Under the pieces are notes generated by a model, which saw only the letters and a list, made by a program, of their open reading frames with translations, did not search any database and had not been told where the DNA came from. Below are positions 8,770 through 16,764 of a DNA stretch of 47,147 nucleotides, piece by piece. The stretch lies in the NCBI GenBank assembly GCA_910586475.1, contig CAJUHM010000015.1:1-47147 (forward strand), in the 5' to 3' direction. A program made the translations under genes and the position numbers. Origin of the DNA: an uncultured Muribaculaceae bacterium. GTDB lineage: Bacteria; Bacteroidota; Bacteroidia; Bacteroidales; Muribaculaceae. The stretch's first letter is position 1; each line of letters opens with the position of its first letter.

Positions 8770-10607
8770 TGAGAACGGTCGCTTTACTGGCAGCATTTTG
8801 TCTGTCGATTGTCGCGGTTCCGGTTTACGGACAAAACTGGGCCGCGATAAAAGCCGACGGGACTTATTTGTGGGGCGAAGGGTGGGGCACCACAGTGGCC
8901 GAAGCGGACAAACAGGCCCTGAATGACCTGATCAGCAAGATTTCACTTCAGGTTACGGGTAGTGTGTCGCATGACGAGCGGGAAACAGCTTCGAATTCGG
9001 GAGTAGAGACGAGCAGTACGTTTCGGTCAAGTGTGAGCACGTATTCAGCTGCGACACTCGTGAATACGGAAAAAATCATTATCGAGAACGAGCCAGACGC
9101 GCACGTAGGCCGATGGATAAAGCGTTCGGACATAGACAAGATTTTCGAGGGTCGTAAGAACAAGATTTCAGATTATATATCGTCGGCCATCAAGGCAGAG
9201 CGGCAAGGCAAGATCGATGTGGCGCTGAAGGATCTCTATTGGGCGTTTGCCCTGACGAAGACACTTCAGAATCCGAATGAATACAGGTATGAGTGCGATG
9301 AAGAGGGTCCGGTGCTTGCAGTTACGTGGATTCCGCGGCGGATAAACGAAATATTCGAGCAGCTCGAGGCGGAGCCGGCCCGCAGGGATGGCGATGATCT
9401 CGAACTTCGGATCACTTATAAGGGAAAGCCGGTCAATTCGGTCGACTATACGTATTTCGACGGCAGGGACTGGAGCAATATCTGTTCGGCAAAAGACGGG
9501 CTGGGAGTTCTTGAGCTTGCCCCGGGCAACCGGAATTCATACTATCAGGTGAAATTTGAATATGAATACCGCGGAGAGTCGCATATAGACCGGGAGGTTG
9601 AGAGTGTGCTGAATTCGATAGGGAGCATTCCGATGCGAAATGCCTATAAGGCAGTGAAACCGGAACCGGCTGTTGCCGAGAGCCCGAAGGAAACAGCAAG
9701 CTCTGATGTGGAGACCTCGTTTGCCTCGATAGCGAAGGAGATCTATGAGATGCCGCCGGCTGTTGACGATGATCTGAAATATCTGGAAGTTCTGAAGAGA
9801 CTTTCAAAATCGATAGTAGAGAAGCGTTATGAGGCGCCGGAAGAGTTTTTTACGGCTGAAGCCAGGGATATTTACGAGCGTTTGATCAAGTATGGCCGGG
9901 CTAAGATTGTCGGAACGCCGACCTATACGTTCTACCGCAACGGCGATAATGTAATGGCGCGAGGTCTTCAGATGTCCTTCTCGTTTAGATCGGGTCTGAG
10001 AAAGTCGTTTGTGGAGGAGGTTGTCTTTTCCTTTGACCAGGCGGGGCTGATCAATAACATATCGTTCGGTCTGGGGAAGACAGCGGAAGCCGATATACTC
10101 GGGAAGGGCGTTTGGGACGAGAACGCGCGTTTTGCAATAATGAATTTTCTCGAAAATTACCAGACAGCCTACGCTTTGAAACGGCTGGACTATATCTCGT
10201 CGGTGTTTGATGATGACGCCGTCATCATAACGGGTAGCGTCAGTCATGTTCCGTCGCGTAAGCTTGGAACAGGCGACGGCCAGGGAATGGTTTTTGCTCA
10301 TGACATCATCAAGTATAACCGTCACAGCAAGGATTCGTATCTTAGCCATCTGAAAAAGAGTTTCGCAAGTAAAGAGTATATCAATATCCGTTTTGCCAGC
10401 AATGATGTGCGGAAGCTTGGCAAGGGCGGGGAGCTGTATGCCATACAGATTTCGCAGGAATATTATTCATCGAACTACGGCGACAAGGGCTATCTTTTTC
10501 TGATGGTCGACATCAATGATCCGGAAAAGCCGATAATAAAGCTGCGTACATGGCAACCGGAACGGGATCCGGAGTTCGGACTCTACGGTCCGGAGCATTT
10601 TAAATGA
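8769..10607 (+). CDS. Exported LPP20-like protein
   Basis: 612 residues. A signal peptide ending near VYGQ is followed by GTYLWGEGWGTTVAEADKQA and LNDLISKISLQV, the pattern of LPP20-type lipoprotein domains in Bacteroidota; no lipobox Cys is seen, so it may be periplasmic rather than lipidated. A helical tetratricopeptide-like stretch follows (AIKAERQGKIDVALKDLYWAF). The central and C-terminal parts contain two beta-rich regions; VVFSFDQAGLINNISFGL resembles a SnoaL/NTF2-like turn. I chose the ATG at 8769, which shares one base with the preceding stop; a GTG one codon earlier is possible. It is the last gene of the PEGA operon, followed by a strong hairpin. Confidence 0.75.
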   Translation: MRTVALLAAFCLSIVAVPVYGQNWAAIKADGTYLWGEGWGTTVAEADKQALNDLISKISLQVTGSVSHDERETASNSGVETSSTFRSSVSTYSAATLVNTEKIIIENEPDAHVGRWIKRSDIDKIFEGRKNKISDYISSAIKAERQGKIDVALKDLYWAFALTKTLQNPNEYRYECDEEGPVLAVTWIPRRINEIFEQLEAEPARRDGDDLELRITYKGKPVNSVDYTYFDGRDWSNICSAKDGLGVLELAPGNRNSYYQVKFEYEYRGESHIDREVESVLNSIGSIPMRNAYKAVKPEPAVAESPKETASSDVETSFASIAKEIYEMPPAVDDDLKYLEVLKRLSKSIVEKRYEAPEEFFTAEARDIYERLIKYGRAKIVGTPTYTFYRNGDNVMARGLQMSFSFRSGLRKSFVEEVVFSFDQAGLINNISFGLGKTAEADILGKGVWDENARFAIMNFLENYQTAYALKRLDYISSVFDDDAVIITGSVSHVPSRKLGTGDGQGMVFAHDIIKYNRHSKDSYLSHLKKSFASKEYINIRFASNDVRKLGKGGELYAIQISQEYYSSNYGDKGYLFLMVDINDPEKPIIKLRTWQPERDPEFGLYGPEHFK

Positions 10608-10636
10608 TTTGATTTTAAAATACGTGGAAACCACAC

Positions 10637-10683
10637 AATTGTTAACGCCGGAGACTGATTGGAAGCCTCCGGCGTTAACAATT
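10637..10683 (+). terminator. 17-bp perfect hairpin ending the PEGA operon
   Basis: AATTGTTAACGCCGGAG (10637-10653) pairs perfectly with 10667-10683 around a 13-nt loop, 30 nt after the last stop of the operon. The following U tract is short (ATTCTTTC), so termination is probable but not textbook. Confidence 0.75.
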
Positions 10684-10776
10684 CTTTCAGAAGCCGCGAC
10701 TGCTGTATCTTCCGAGTGAGCTGCTGCGAAGTGTATTTGTCGTCGTTTGATTACCAAAGTTTCACAAATTTTTTAT

Positions 10777-10784
10777 TAACTTTG
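10777..10784 (+). promoter_or_regulatory. -7 box TAACTTTG for the orphan secreted protein
   Basis: TAACTTTG matches the Bacteroidota -7 consensus exactly, 19 nt before the ATG at 10804. No TTTG sits at the expected -33 position, so only half of the promoter is supported. Confidence 0.5.
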
Positions 10785-10803
10785 CGTATATATACAACTC
10801 AAT

Positions 10804-11313
10804 ATGCCAATGCAGCCACATATCAACGTTAATCGATGGTTAACTATTCTTGTTGCCATGTTATTTTGTTCATTCGTAGGTTATGCACAAATCTACAAAA
10901 TGTATCAAACAAAAAATTATCATAATCAGTTGCGTTTGAATACTGCCACTGGCGAAGTTAAACAAATTCAGGACGACGGTCAATCTTGGATAATTTGCCC
11001 TGGCATAGATAGCTCTCTTGATCAATCTGGGCGATTCAATCTTAATGAAACTAAAAATATGTGGAATTTCATATTACTTGACTCATATACAGGGCGACTT
11101 TGGCAGGTACAGTATAGTTCAAAAGATCTCGATGCTTTAATGTGTATCCCTATTAATGAAGATGAATTGGCACAGGCATCTCGACCAATATTCTCTATAT
11201 CTCCACTTACGAGCATGTATCAATATTATCTTATAAATGAGCAAAATGGCGATATGTGGAAATTCCAATGGAGCACAAACGGTGACGATTACCGTTGGAT
11301 AGAGAGACAGTAG
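10804..11313 (+). CDS. AT-rich orphan secreted protein
   Basis: 169 residues with a signal peptide (WLTILVAMLFCSFVGYAQ). The mature part is unrecognised. It has a repeated architecture: three short segments each pair an aromatic x-N/D-x-x-(T/N)-G-x-(L/M/V)-W-(Q/K) turn with a strand (LLDSYTGRLWQVQYS, LINEQNGDMWKFQWS, and a degenerate LNTATGEVKQIQDDGQSW), suggesting a small beta-propeller-like or hairpin repeat fold. Codon use (many AAA, TTA, AAT, ATA) is much more AT-rich than the neighbours, hinting at recent acquisition. It stands alone between two hairpins, with its own -7 box. Confidence 0.75.
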   Translation: MPMQPHINVNRWLTILVAMLFCSFVGYAQIYKMYQTKNYHNQLRLNTATGEVKQIQDDGQSWIICPGIDSSLDQSGRFNLNETKNMWNFILLDSYTGRLWQVQYSSKDLDALMCIPINEDELAQASRPIFSISPLTSMYQYYLINEQNGDMWKFQWSTNGDDYRWIERQ

Positions 11314-11334
11314 ATGTCTTTTCGACCATAATAC

Positions 11335-11377
11335 AAAGTCCATAACTTTGTGGAAAACAACCACAAGTTATGGACTT
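11335..11377. terminator. Hairpin terminator between convergent genes
   Basis: AAAGTCCATAACTTTGTGG and CCACAAGTTATGGACTTT form an 18-bp stem with one bulged T and a 7-nt loop. T-rich flanks on both sides allow termination in both directions, after the orphan protein (+) and after the patatin region (-). Confidence 0.75.
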
Positions 11378-11394
11378 TCGTAGATGATACGCTC

Positions 11395-11531
11395 TCATAC
11401 GTTCCGTGGGGCGGTGACAACCTTTAGCTCATCGACCGAATGGGAGATAATCAGATGCCGTTCGACTTGCTCGCGCTCGTCGAGAAAGACGAAGCTTTGA
11501 CAACCTGCCAATGTTTCAACGCCGAAGGCTG
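11395..11531 (-). pseudogene. Possible residual C-terminal coding fragment after the patatin gene
   Basis: Directly beyond the patatin stop, another minus-strand frame reads EPIAAFGVETLAGCQSFV, then DEREQVERHLIISHSVDELK and VVTAPRNV before a TGA at 11395-11397. Composition and codons look protein-like, but the frame has no start of its own and upstream it overlaps the patatin gene. It may be the tail of a lost gene or a former extension of the patatin protein after a frameshift. Weak call. Confidence 0.25.
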
Positions 11532-12392
11532 CTATCGGTTCATGAAGTCGGTCAGGCGGGGCAGGAGGCGTTCGGCGGTCGTGCGGCCGATATTGTAGAC
11601 TTGCGTCATTCTGGCCTTGTCGGTCGAGATCCGGCCGATCGGGAGGGGGCGGTCGGGAGCGATGACGAATGTGTCGCCTCGTTTCACTCCTTCGTCGACC
11701 AGGCGCAGCTGTGCGTTGTACATCTCGTGGCGGCGTGACATTGCTTCGGCTATCGCTTTATGGCTGCGCATGAGTGTTTGCCATAGCCAGCGGGATGAGG
11801 GCTTCTTTATATAGTCGCGGGGCTGCGTGAGAACCACGACATTGCGGATGTAGCCGATCGAGCGGAAATAGGCCAGGGGGATGGAGTCTGAAATGCCTCC
11901 GTCGAGCATCAGCCGGCCGTCGTCGACTTTCACCGGGCGCGTCACAGCGGGCATGGATGCTGAGGCGCGAAGCCATTCAAGCGATTGGCGGTCTACCCGG
12001 TCCATTCGGTAGTAGACGGGCTGTCCGTCAGCGACGTCTGTTGCGACGAGATAGAATTCCATTGGGTTCTGTTCGAAGGTCCGGATGTCAAAGATGTCGA
12101 GTTGCAGAGGGAGGGTGTGATAGGCAAATTCGGCTCCTACGAGGTTGCCGGTGGTGATCAGAGACCGCAGGCCCATGTAGCGCGGGTCGCCGGCATATTT
12201 AAGGTTATAGCGGAGAACGCGGCCTGGTTGGTGCGATTTGTAGTTGCACCCGAAGCTTGAACCGGCCGAGACTCCGATTAGTCCGTCGAATTCAATTCGG
12301 TTTTCCATCATAACGTCTATGACGCCTGCGGTGAAGAGTCCTCTCATGGCCCCTCCTTCAAGAACAAGTCCGGTTTTTGCGCTGTCGTTCAT
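11532..12392 (-). CDS. Patatin-like phospholipase
   Basis: 286 residues from the ATG at 12392. It has the full patatin catalytic set: oxyanion-hole motif LEGGAMRG (~11-18), nucleophile motif GVSAG with Ser42, and the dyad Asp164 in LMLDGGIS. The length fits the bacterial YjjU-type patatin family; it has no signal peptide, so it probably acts in the cytoplasm or at the inner face of the membrane on acyl lipids. The frame extends 10 codons upstream to 12422, but a TACTTTTG box at 12417-12410 lies between the two candidate starts and favours 12392. Substrate is unknown. Confidence 0.88.
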   Translation of the reverse strand: MNDSAKTGLVLEGGAMRGLFTAGVIDVMMENRIEFDGLIGVSAGSSFGCNYKSHQPGRVLRYNLKYAGDPRYMGLRSLITTGNLVGAEFAYHTLPLQLDIFDIRTFEQNPMEFYLVATDVADGQPVYYRMDRVDRQSLEWLRASASMPAVTRPVKVDDGRLMLDGGISDSIPLAYFRSIGYIRNVVVLTQPRDYIKKPSSRWLWQTLMRSHKAIAEAMSRRHEMYNAQLRLVDEGVKRGDTFVIAPDRPLPIGRISTDKARMTQVYNIGRTTAERLLPRLTDFMNR

Positions 12393-12530
12393 AAAGAGTC
12401 GTTTGAATGCAAAAGTAATCATAAATTTTGATTGTCCGCTATTGTCAGGCGTAAACTATAATAAATTATAATATTGACTCCGGAAGGGAATTTTAGGGGG
12501 ATTCGGTCGGGTTATGTTGTAAAAATATTG

Positions 12531-12538
12531 TAACTTTG
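12531..12538 (+). promoter_or_regulatory. -7 box TAACTTTG for uvrB
   Basis: TAACTTTG fits TAnnTTTG; no properly spaced TTTG is seen upstream. It would give a ~55-nt leader for uvrB. Confidence 0.45.
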
Positions 12539-12600
12539 CTAATTGGGCCGGATTAGGCCGCTGACAGTTTCTTATGACCATATGACGCTCTCTAAGGAAA

Positions 12601-14700
12601 ATGGAATTTAAATTATCTTCAGATTATCAGCCGACGGGCGATCAGCCTCAGGCCATAGAGCAATTGAGCCGGGGTGTGGAGGATGGGCTTGCCGCCCAGA
12701 CGCTTCTCGGTGTGACGGGTTCGGGCAAGACGTTTACGATGGCTAATGTCATTCAGCAGGTAAAGCGGCCTACGCTGATACTGAGCCACAACAAGACGCT
12801 TGCGGCGCAGCTCTACGGGGAATTCAAGAATTTTTTTCCGGAGAATTCGGTGCAGTATTTTGTTTCATATTACGATTACTATCAGCCGGAGGCTTATATT
12901 CCGTCGGTCGACAAGTATATCGAGAAGGATCTGATGATCAATGACGAGATCGACAAGCTGCGTCTGTCGACGACGTCGGCTCTTCTGTCGGGGCGTAAGG
13001 ATGTGATTGTCGTCAGTTCGGTTTCGTGTCTTTACGGCATGGGTAATCCGGATGATTTCAATTCGAATGTGATTGACATCCGTGTCGGCCAGCAGATCGC
13101 GCGCAATGTTTTTCTGCGTGAGCTTGTCAATGCGCTCTATTCGCGCAATGAGGTCGATTTCCGTCGCGGGAATTTCCGTGTGAAGGGGGACACGATCGAT
13201 ATTTATCTGGCATATGAGGAGATCGTGGTGAGGGTTGTGTTCTGGGGCGATGAGATCGAGTCGATCTCGACGTTCTATCCGACAGATTATGTCACATTGG
13301 GCAGTCACGAGGCTTTCAGGATTTTCCCGGCGAATATATTCGTCACGTCTCCGCAGCGCATGGCTTCGGGTCTGGCGCAGATCGAGCTTGATCTCGGCGA
13401 ACAGGTTGGCTTTTTCGAGAAGGAGGACCGTCCGCTTGAGGCTAAACGACTGTATGAACGAGTGACCTACGATATCGAGATGATGCGCGAGGTCGGCCAT
13501 TGTTCCGGGATTGAGAATTATTCACGCTATTTCGATGGCCGCAGTCCCGGGATGAGACCGTTCTGTCTGCTGGACTATTTTCCGAAGGATTTCCTTATGA
13601 TTATCGACGAGAGCCATGTCACCCTGCCGCAGGTCAGGGCAATGTACGGGGGCGATCTTTCGCGAAAGATGAATCTGGTCGAGTATGGTTTCCGGCTTCC
13701 GGCGGCACTCGACAACCGTCCGCTCAATTTTGAGGAGTTTGAGAGTCTGACGCCTCAGGTCATCTATGTCAGCGCGACTCCGGCCGATTATGAGCTGGAA
13801 CGGTGTGAGGGTGTTATCGTCGAGCAGATCATCCGTCCGACCGGACTGCTCGATCCGGTCATAGATGTCCGTCCGTCGCTGAATCAGATCGATAATCTGA
13901 TGGAGGAGATTGCGCTTCGGATCGAGCGTAACGAGCGAGTGCTTGTGACAACTCTGACGAAGCGAATGGCAGAAGAGCTGAACGATTATCTGACGAAACT
14001 GAAGATAAAGGCAGCGTATATCCATAGCGATGTGGACACGCTTGACCGCATAAGGATTCTCGACGATTTGCGTTCCGGTGTCTATGATGTGCTGATCGGA
14101 GTCAATCTTCTGCGTGAGGGTCTTGATCTTCCCGAGGTTTCGCTGGTTGCGATTCTGGATGCGGACAAGGAGGGATTCCTAAGGTCGCACCGTTCGCTGA
14201 CGCAGACAGTCGGGCGTGCGGCGCGAAATCTGAACGGAACGGTCATCATGTATGCCGATAAGATTACGGACAGTATGCGTCAGACAATCGATGAGACAGA
14301 GCGTCGCCGCTCGCTGCAGCTTGCCTACAATGAGGAGCATGGCATCACGCCTCAGGCAATCGTGAAGGCGCGCAACCGCATTATCGGAGTTGACGATGAC
14401 GAGGCGGATGTTTCGGCGCCGTCAGGTCAGGACCGTGGCCGCAAGCCGCAGAAGAGCAGCCGGGAGGCTACGCGCGAGGCGCGTCGCAATGTCATATATG
14501 ACAATGAGTTTTCTTCGAAGGTCGATCTTGCCGCCGATCCGGTGATTCCTTATATGAGCCGGGAGGAGCTGCAGCGCACGATCAATGCTCGCCGTCAGTC
14601 GATGGTGGAGGCGGCCAAGAACATGCAGTTCATGGAGGCGGCGCAGCTGCGTGATGAGGTCATAAAACTTGAGGAACGATTAAAAGAGTGTCTGGAATGA
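12601..14700 (+). CDS. uvrB: Excinuclease ABC subunit B
   Basis: 699 residues, full length for UvrB, the DNA-damage verification helicase of nucleotide excision repair. Walker A GVTGSGKT lies at 37-44, and the damage-probing beta-hairpin region has YYDYYQPEAYIP near 90-100. The Walker B-like IDESHVTLPQ is present, as are helicase motifs V and VI (GVNLLREGLDLPEVS; QTVGRAARN). A C-terminal UVR domain that binds UvrC covers the last ~35 residues (MVEAAKNMQFMEAAQLRDEV). The start fits the family and the gene follows a -7 box. Its stop overlaps the start of the YgiQ gene (ATGA), implying coupled translation. Confidence 0.98.
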   Translation: MEFKLSSDYQPTGDQPQAIEQLSRGVEDGLAAQTLLGVTGSGKTFTMANVIQQVKRPTLILSHNKTLAAQLYGEFKNFFPENSVQYFVSYYDYYQPEAYIPSVDKYIEKDLMINDEIDKLRLSTTSALLSGRKDVIVVSSVSCLYGMGNPDDFNSNVIDIRVGQQIARNVFLRELVNALYSRNEVDFRRGNFRVKGDTIDIYLAYEEIVVRVVFWGDEIESISTFYPTDYVTLGSHEAFRIFPANIFVTSPQRMASGLAQIELDLGEQVGFFEKEDRPLEAKRLYERVTYDIEMMREVGHCSGIENYSRYFDGRSPGMRPFCLLDYFPKDFLMIIDESHVTLPQVRAMYGGDLSRKMNLVEYGFRLPAALDNRPLNFEEFESLTPQVIYVSATPADYELERCEGVIVEQIIRPTGLLDPVIDVRPSLNQIDNLMEEIALRIERNERVLVTTLTKRMAEELNDYLTKLKIKAAYIHSDVDTLDRIRILDDLRSGVYDVLIGVNLLREGLDLPEVSLVAILDADKEGFLRSHRSLTQTVGRAARNLNGTVIMYADKITDSMRQTIDETERRRSLQLAYNEEHGITPQAIVKARNRIIGVDDDEADVSAPSGQDRGRKPQKSSREATREARRNVIYDNEFSSKVDLAADPVIPYMSREELQRTINARRQSMVEAAKNMQFMEAAQLRDEVIKLEERLKECLE

Positions 14701-16694
14701 AGGATATTGAAAGAAGAGAAGAAACTATCGGATTTGGTCGCGAGCGATTCGACACGCGGCTTTATCTGCCTACGTCGGTCAAGGAGATGAAGGCACTCGG
14801 GTGGGACGGGGTCGATGTAGTTCTGTTCAGCGGGGATGCATATGTCGATCATCCGTCATTCGGTGCGGCAGTCATCGGGCGCACGCTGCAGGCCGAGGGC
14901 TTCAAAGTCGCGATCGTTCCGCAGCCTAACTGGCAGGACGATCTGCGCGATTTCCGTAAGTTCGGAGCTCCGAGGCTGTTTTTCGGGGTTTCGGCCGGCG
15001 CGATGGATTCGATGGTCAACCACTACACGGCTGCTCGACGTCGCCGTTCGGACGATGCCTATACGCCTGGCGGCCGCCACGGGGCACGTCCCGACTATCC
15101 GTCGATTGTCTATTCAGAGATTCTGCGACGGATCTATCCGGATGTGCCGATAGTTCTGGGCGGCATCGAGTCGTCGCTTCGCCGTCTGTCGCATTATGAC
15201 TACTGGCAGGATTGTCTGCGACCGTCGATCCTGACGGAAACGCCTGCCGATATGCTGAGCTACGGAATGGGGGAGCGGACGGTCGTCGAGATCGCCAGAC
15301 GTCTGCGCGACGGAGAGAAGATTTCGGATATGGCGGATCTCGGGCAGACGGCCGTGGTGCGCCCGTTGTCGGAAATGGTTTCGGCGGATGAACGTAATAT
15401 AATTCTCCATTCTTTTGAGGCGTGTCAGGCTGACAAGCGTAAACAGGCGGAGAATTTCAAGCATATCGAACAGCAGAGCAACCGCTACGAAGGCGCGACG
15501 CTCTGGCAACCTCACGGCGATGTTGTGGTCAGGGTCAATCCGATGCTTTCGCCGATGGATGTCGGAGAGATCGACCGTTCGTTTGATCTGCCTTACACCC
15601 GCTACCCGCATCCGCGCTATAAGGGGAAGGTCATTCCGGCCTACGATATGATCCGGCATTCGGTCAATATGCACCGAGGCTGTTTCGGCGGATGCGCGTT
15701 CTGTACGATTTCGGCCCATCAGGGGAAATTCATCGCTTCCCGAAGCAAGGAGTCGATTCTGAGGGAGGTCAGAAAGGTTGTCGGAATGGATGATTTCAAG
15801 GGATATGTCTCTGATCTCGGCGGTCCGTCGGCCAATATGTATGGTCTGAGCGGCAAGAACCACGAGATTTGCCGGCGTTGCATGCGTCCGTCGTGTCTCC
15901 ATCCGAAGCCGTGTCCGAATCTCAACACGGACCACAGTGCGCTGCTGGATGTCTATCATGCGGTCGATGCCCTTCCCGGGGTCAAGAAGTCTTTTGTCGG
16001 CAGCGGAGTCAGATATGATCTTTCAATGCATCCGACCGGCGACAGAAGGGTCGATGAGACGAACCGGCGCTACAATGAGGAGCTTATCGAGCATCATGTT
16101 TCGGGGCGTCTGAAGGTTGCTCCGGAGCATACGTCGCCGACGGTGCTCAATTTCATGCGAAAGCCGGATTTCGAGCAGTTCTATCGGTTCAAGTCGATAT
16201 TCGACCGGGTCAACGACCGCTGCGGTCTGCGTCAGCAGCTGATTCCATATTTTATCTCAAGCCATCCGGGCTGTCGCGAGGTCGATATGGCAGAGCTGGC
16301 TGTCGAGACGAAGGCCCTCAGTTTTCATCTCGAGCAGGTTCAGGATTTCACTCCGACGCCGATGACTCTCGCAACCGAGATCTATTACACCGGCTATCAC
16401 CCCTATACCGGCGAAAAGGTCTTTACGGCTACGACTCCTGCCGAGAAGAAGGCTCAAAGGAAATATTTCTTCTGGTATGATCCGGCCAATCGGCAGGAGA
16501 TTGTCGGCTCTCTCAAACGCCTTAACCGAGAGGATCTGGCCGCTCAGCTCTATCCCGCTTACCGTCCGAAGCCGGGACGACTGAAAGATCCGGCCGGGCG
16601 TGGCCAACAACCGGACAGAGACAGGCGGGGAGTCCGCGGGCCGAGCGGTCAGGCGTCGGAAAGGCCGCGTTCGGGAAAGAAGAGGCACAGATGA
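14697..16694 (+). CDS. YgiQ family radical SAM protein
   Basis: 665 residues. The radical SAM cluster motif CFGGCAFC gives Cys329, Cys333 and Cys336, spaced C-x3-C-x2-C. The N-terminal half has the cobalamin-binding-like domain seen in YgiQ (LFSGDAYVDHPSFGAAVIGR; VLGGIESSLRRLSHYDYW). The C-terminus has the YgiQ-specific SSHPGC segment and ends in a basic, disordered tail (RPKPGRLKDPAGRG onward). The reaction of YgiQ is not established. The ATG at 14697 overlaps the uvrB stop by 4 nt and is preferred over an earlier in-frame ATG at 14688. Linkage to uvrB may be only operonic. Confidence 0.93.
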   Translation: MKDIERREETIGFGRERFDTRLYLPTSVKEMKALGWDGVDVVLFSGDAYVDHPSFGAAVIGRTLQAEGFKVAIVPQPNWQDDLRDFRKFGAPRLFFGVSAGAMDSMVNHYTAARRRRSDDAYTPGGRHGARPDYPSIVYSEILRRIYPDVPIVLGGIESSLRRLSHYDYWQDCLRPSILTETPADMLSYGMGERTVVEIARRLRDGEKISDMADLGQTAVVRPLSEMVSADERNIILHSFEACQADKRKQAENFKHIEQQSNRYEGATLWQPHGDVVVRVNPMLSPMDVGEIDRSFDLPYTRYPHPRYKGKVIPAYDMIRHSVNMHRGCFGGCAFCTISAHQGKFIASRSKESILREVRKVVGMDDFKGYVSDLGGPSANMYGLSGKNHEICRRCMRPSCLHPKPCPNLNTDHSALLDVYHAVDALPGVKKSFVGSGVRYDLSMHPTGDRRVDETNRRYNEELIEHHVSGRLKVAPEHTSPTVLNFMRKPDFEQFYRFKSIFDRVNDRCGLRQQLIPYFISSHPGCREVDMAELAVETKALSFHLEQVQDFTPTPMTLATEIYYTGYHPYTGEKVFTATTPAEKKAQRKYFFWYDPANRQEIVGSLKRLNREDLAAQLYPAYRPKPGRLKDPAGRGQQPDRDRRGVRGPSGQASERPRSGKKRHR

Positions 16695-16764
16695 GACTTC
16701 ATCGCATGACAACAATGAAAAAATCAATCAAATCTATATATTAAAACAATTCCAATCAACTGAA

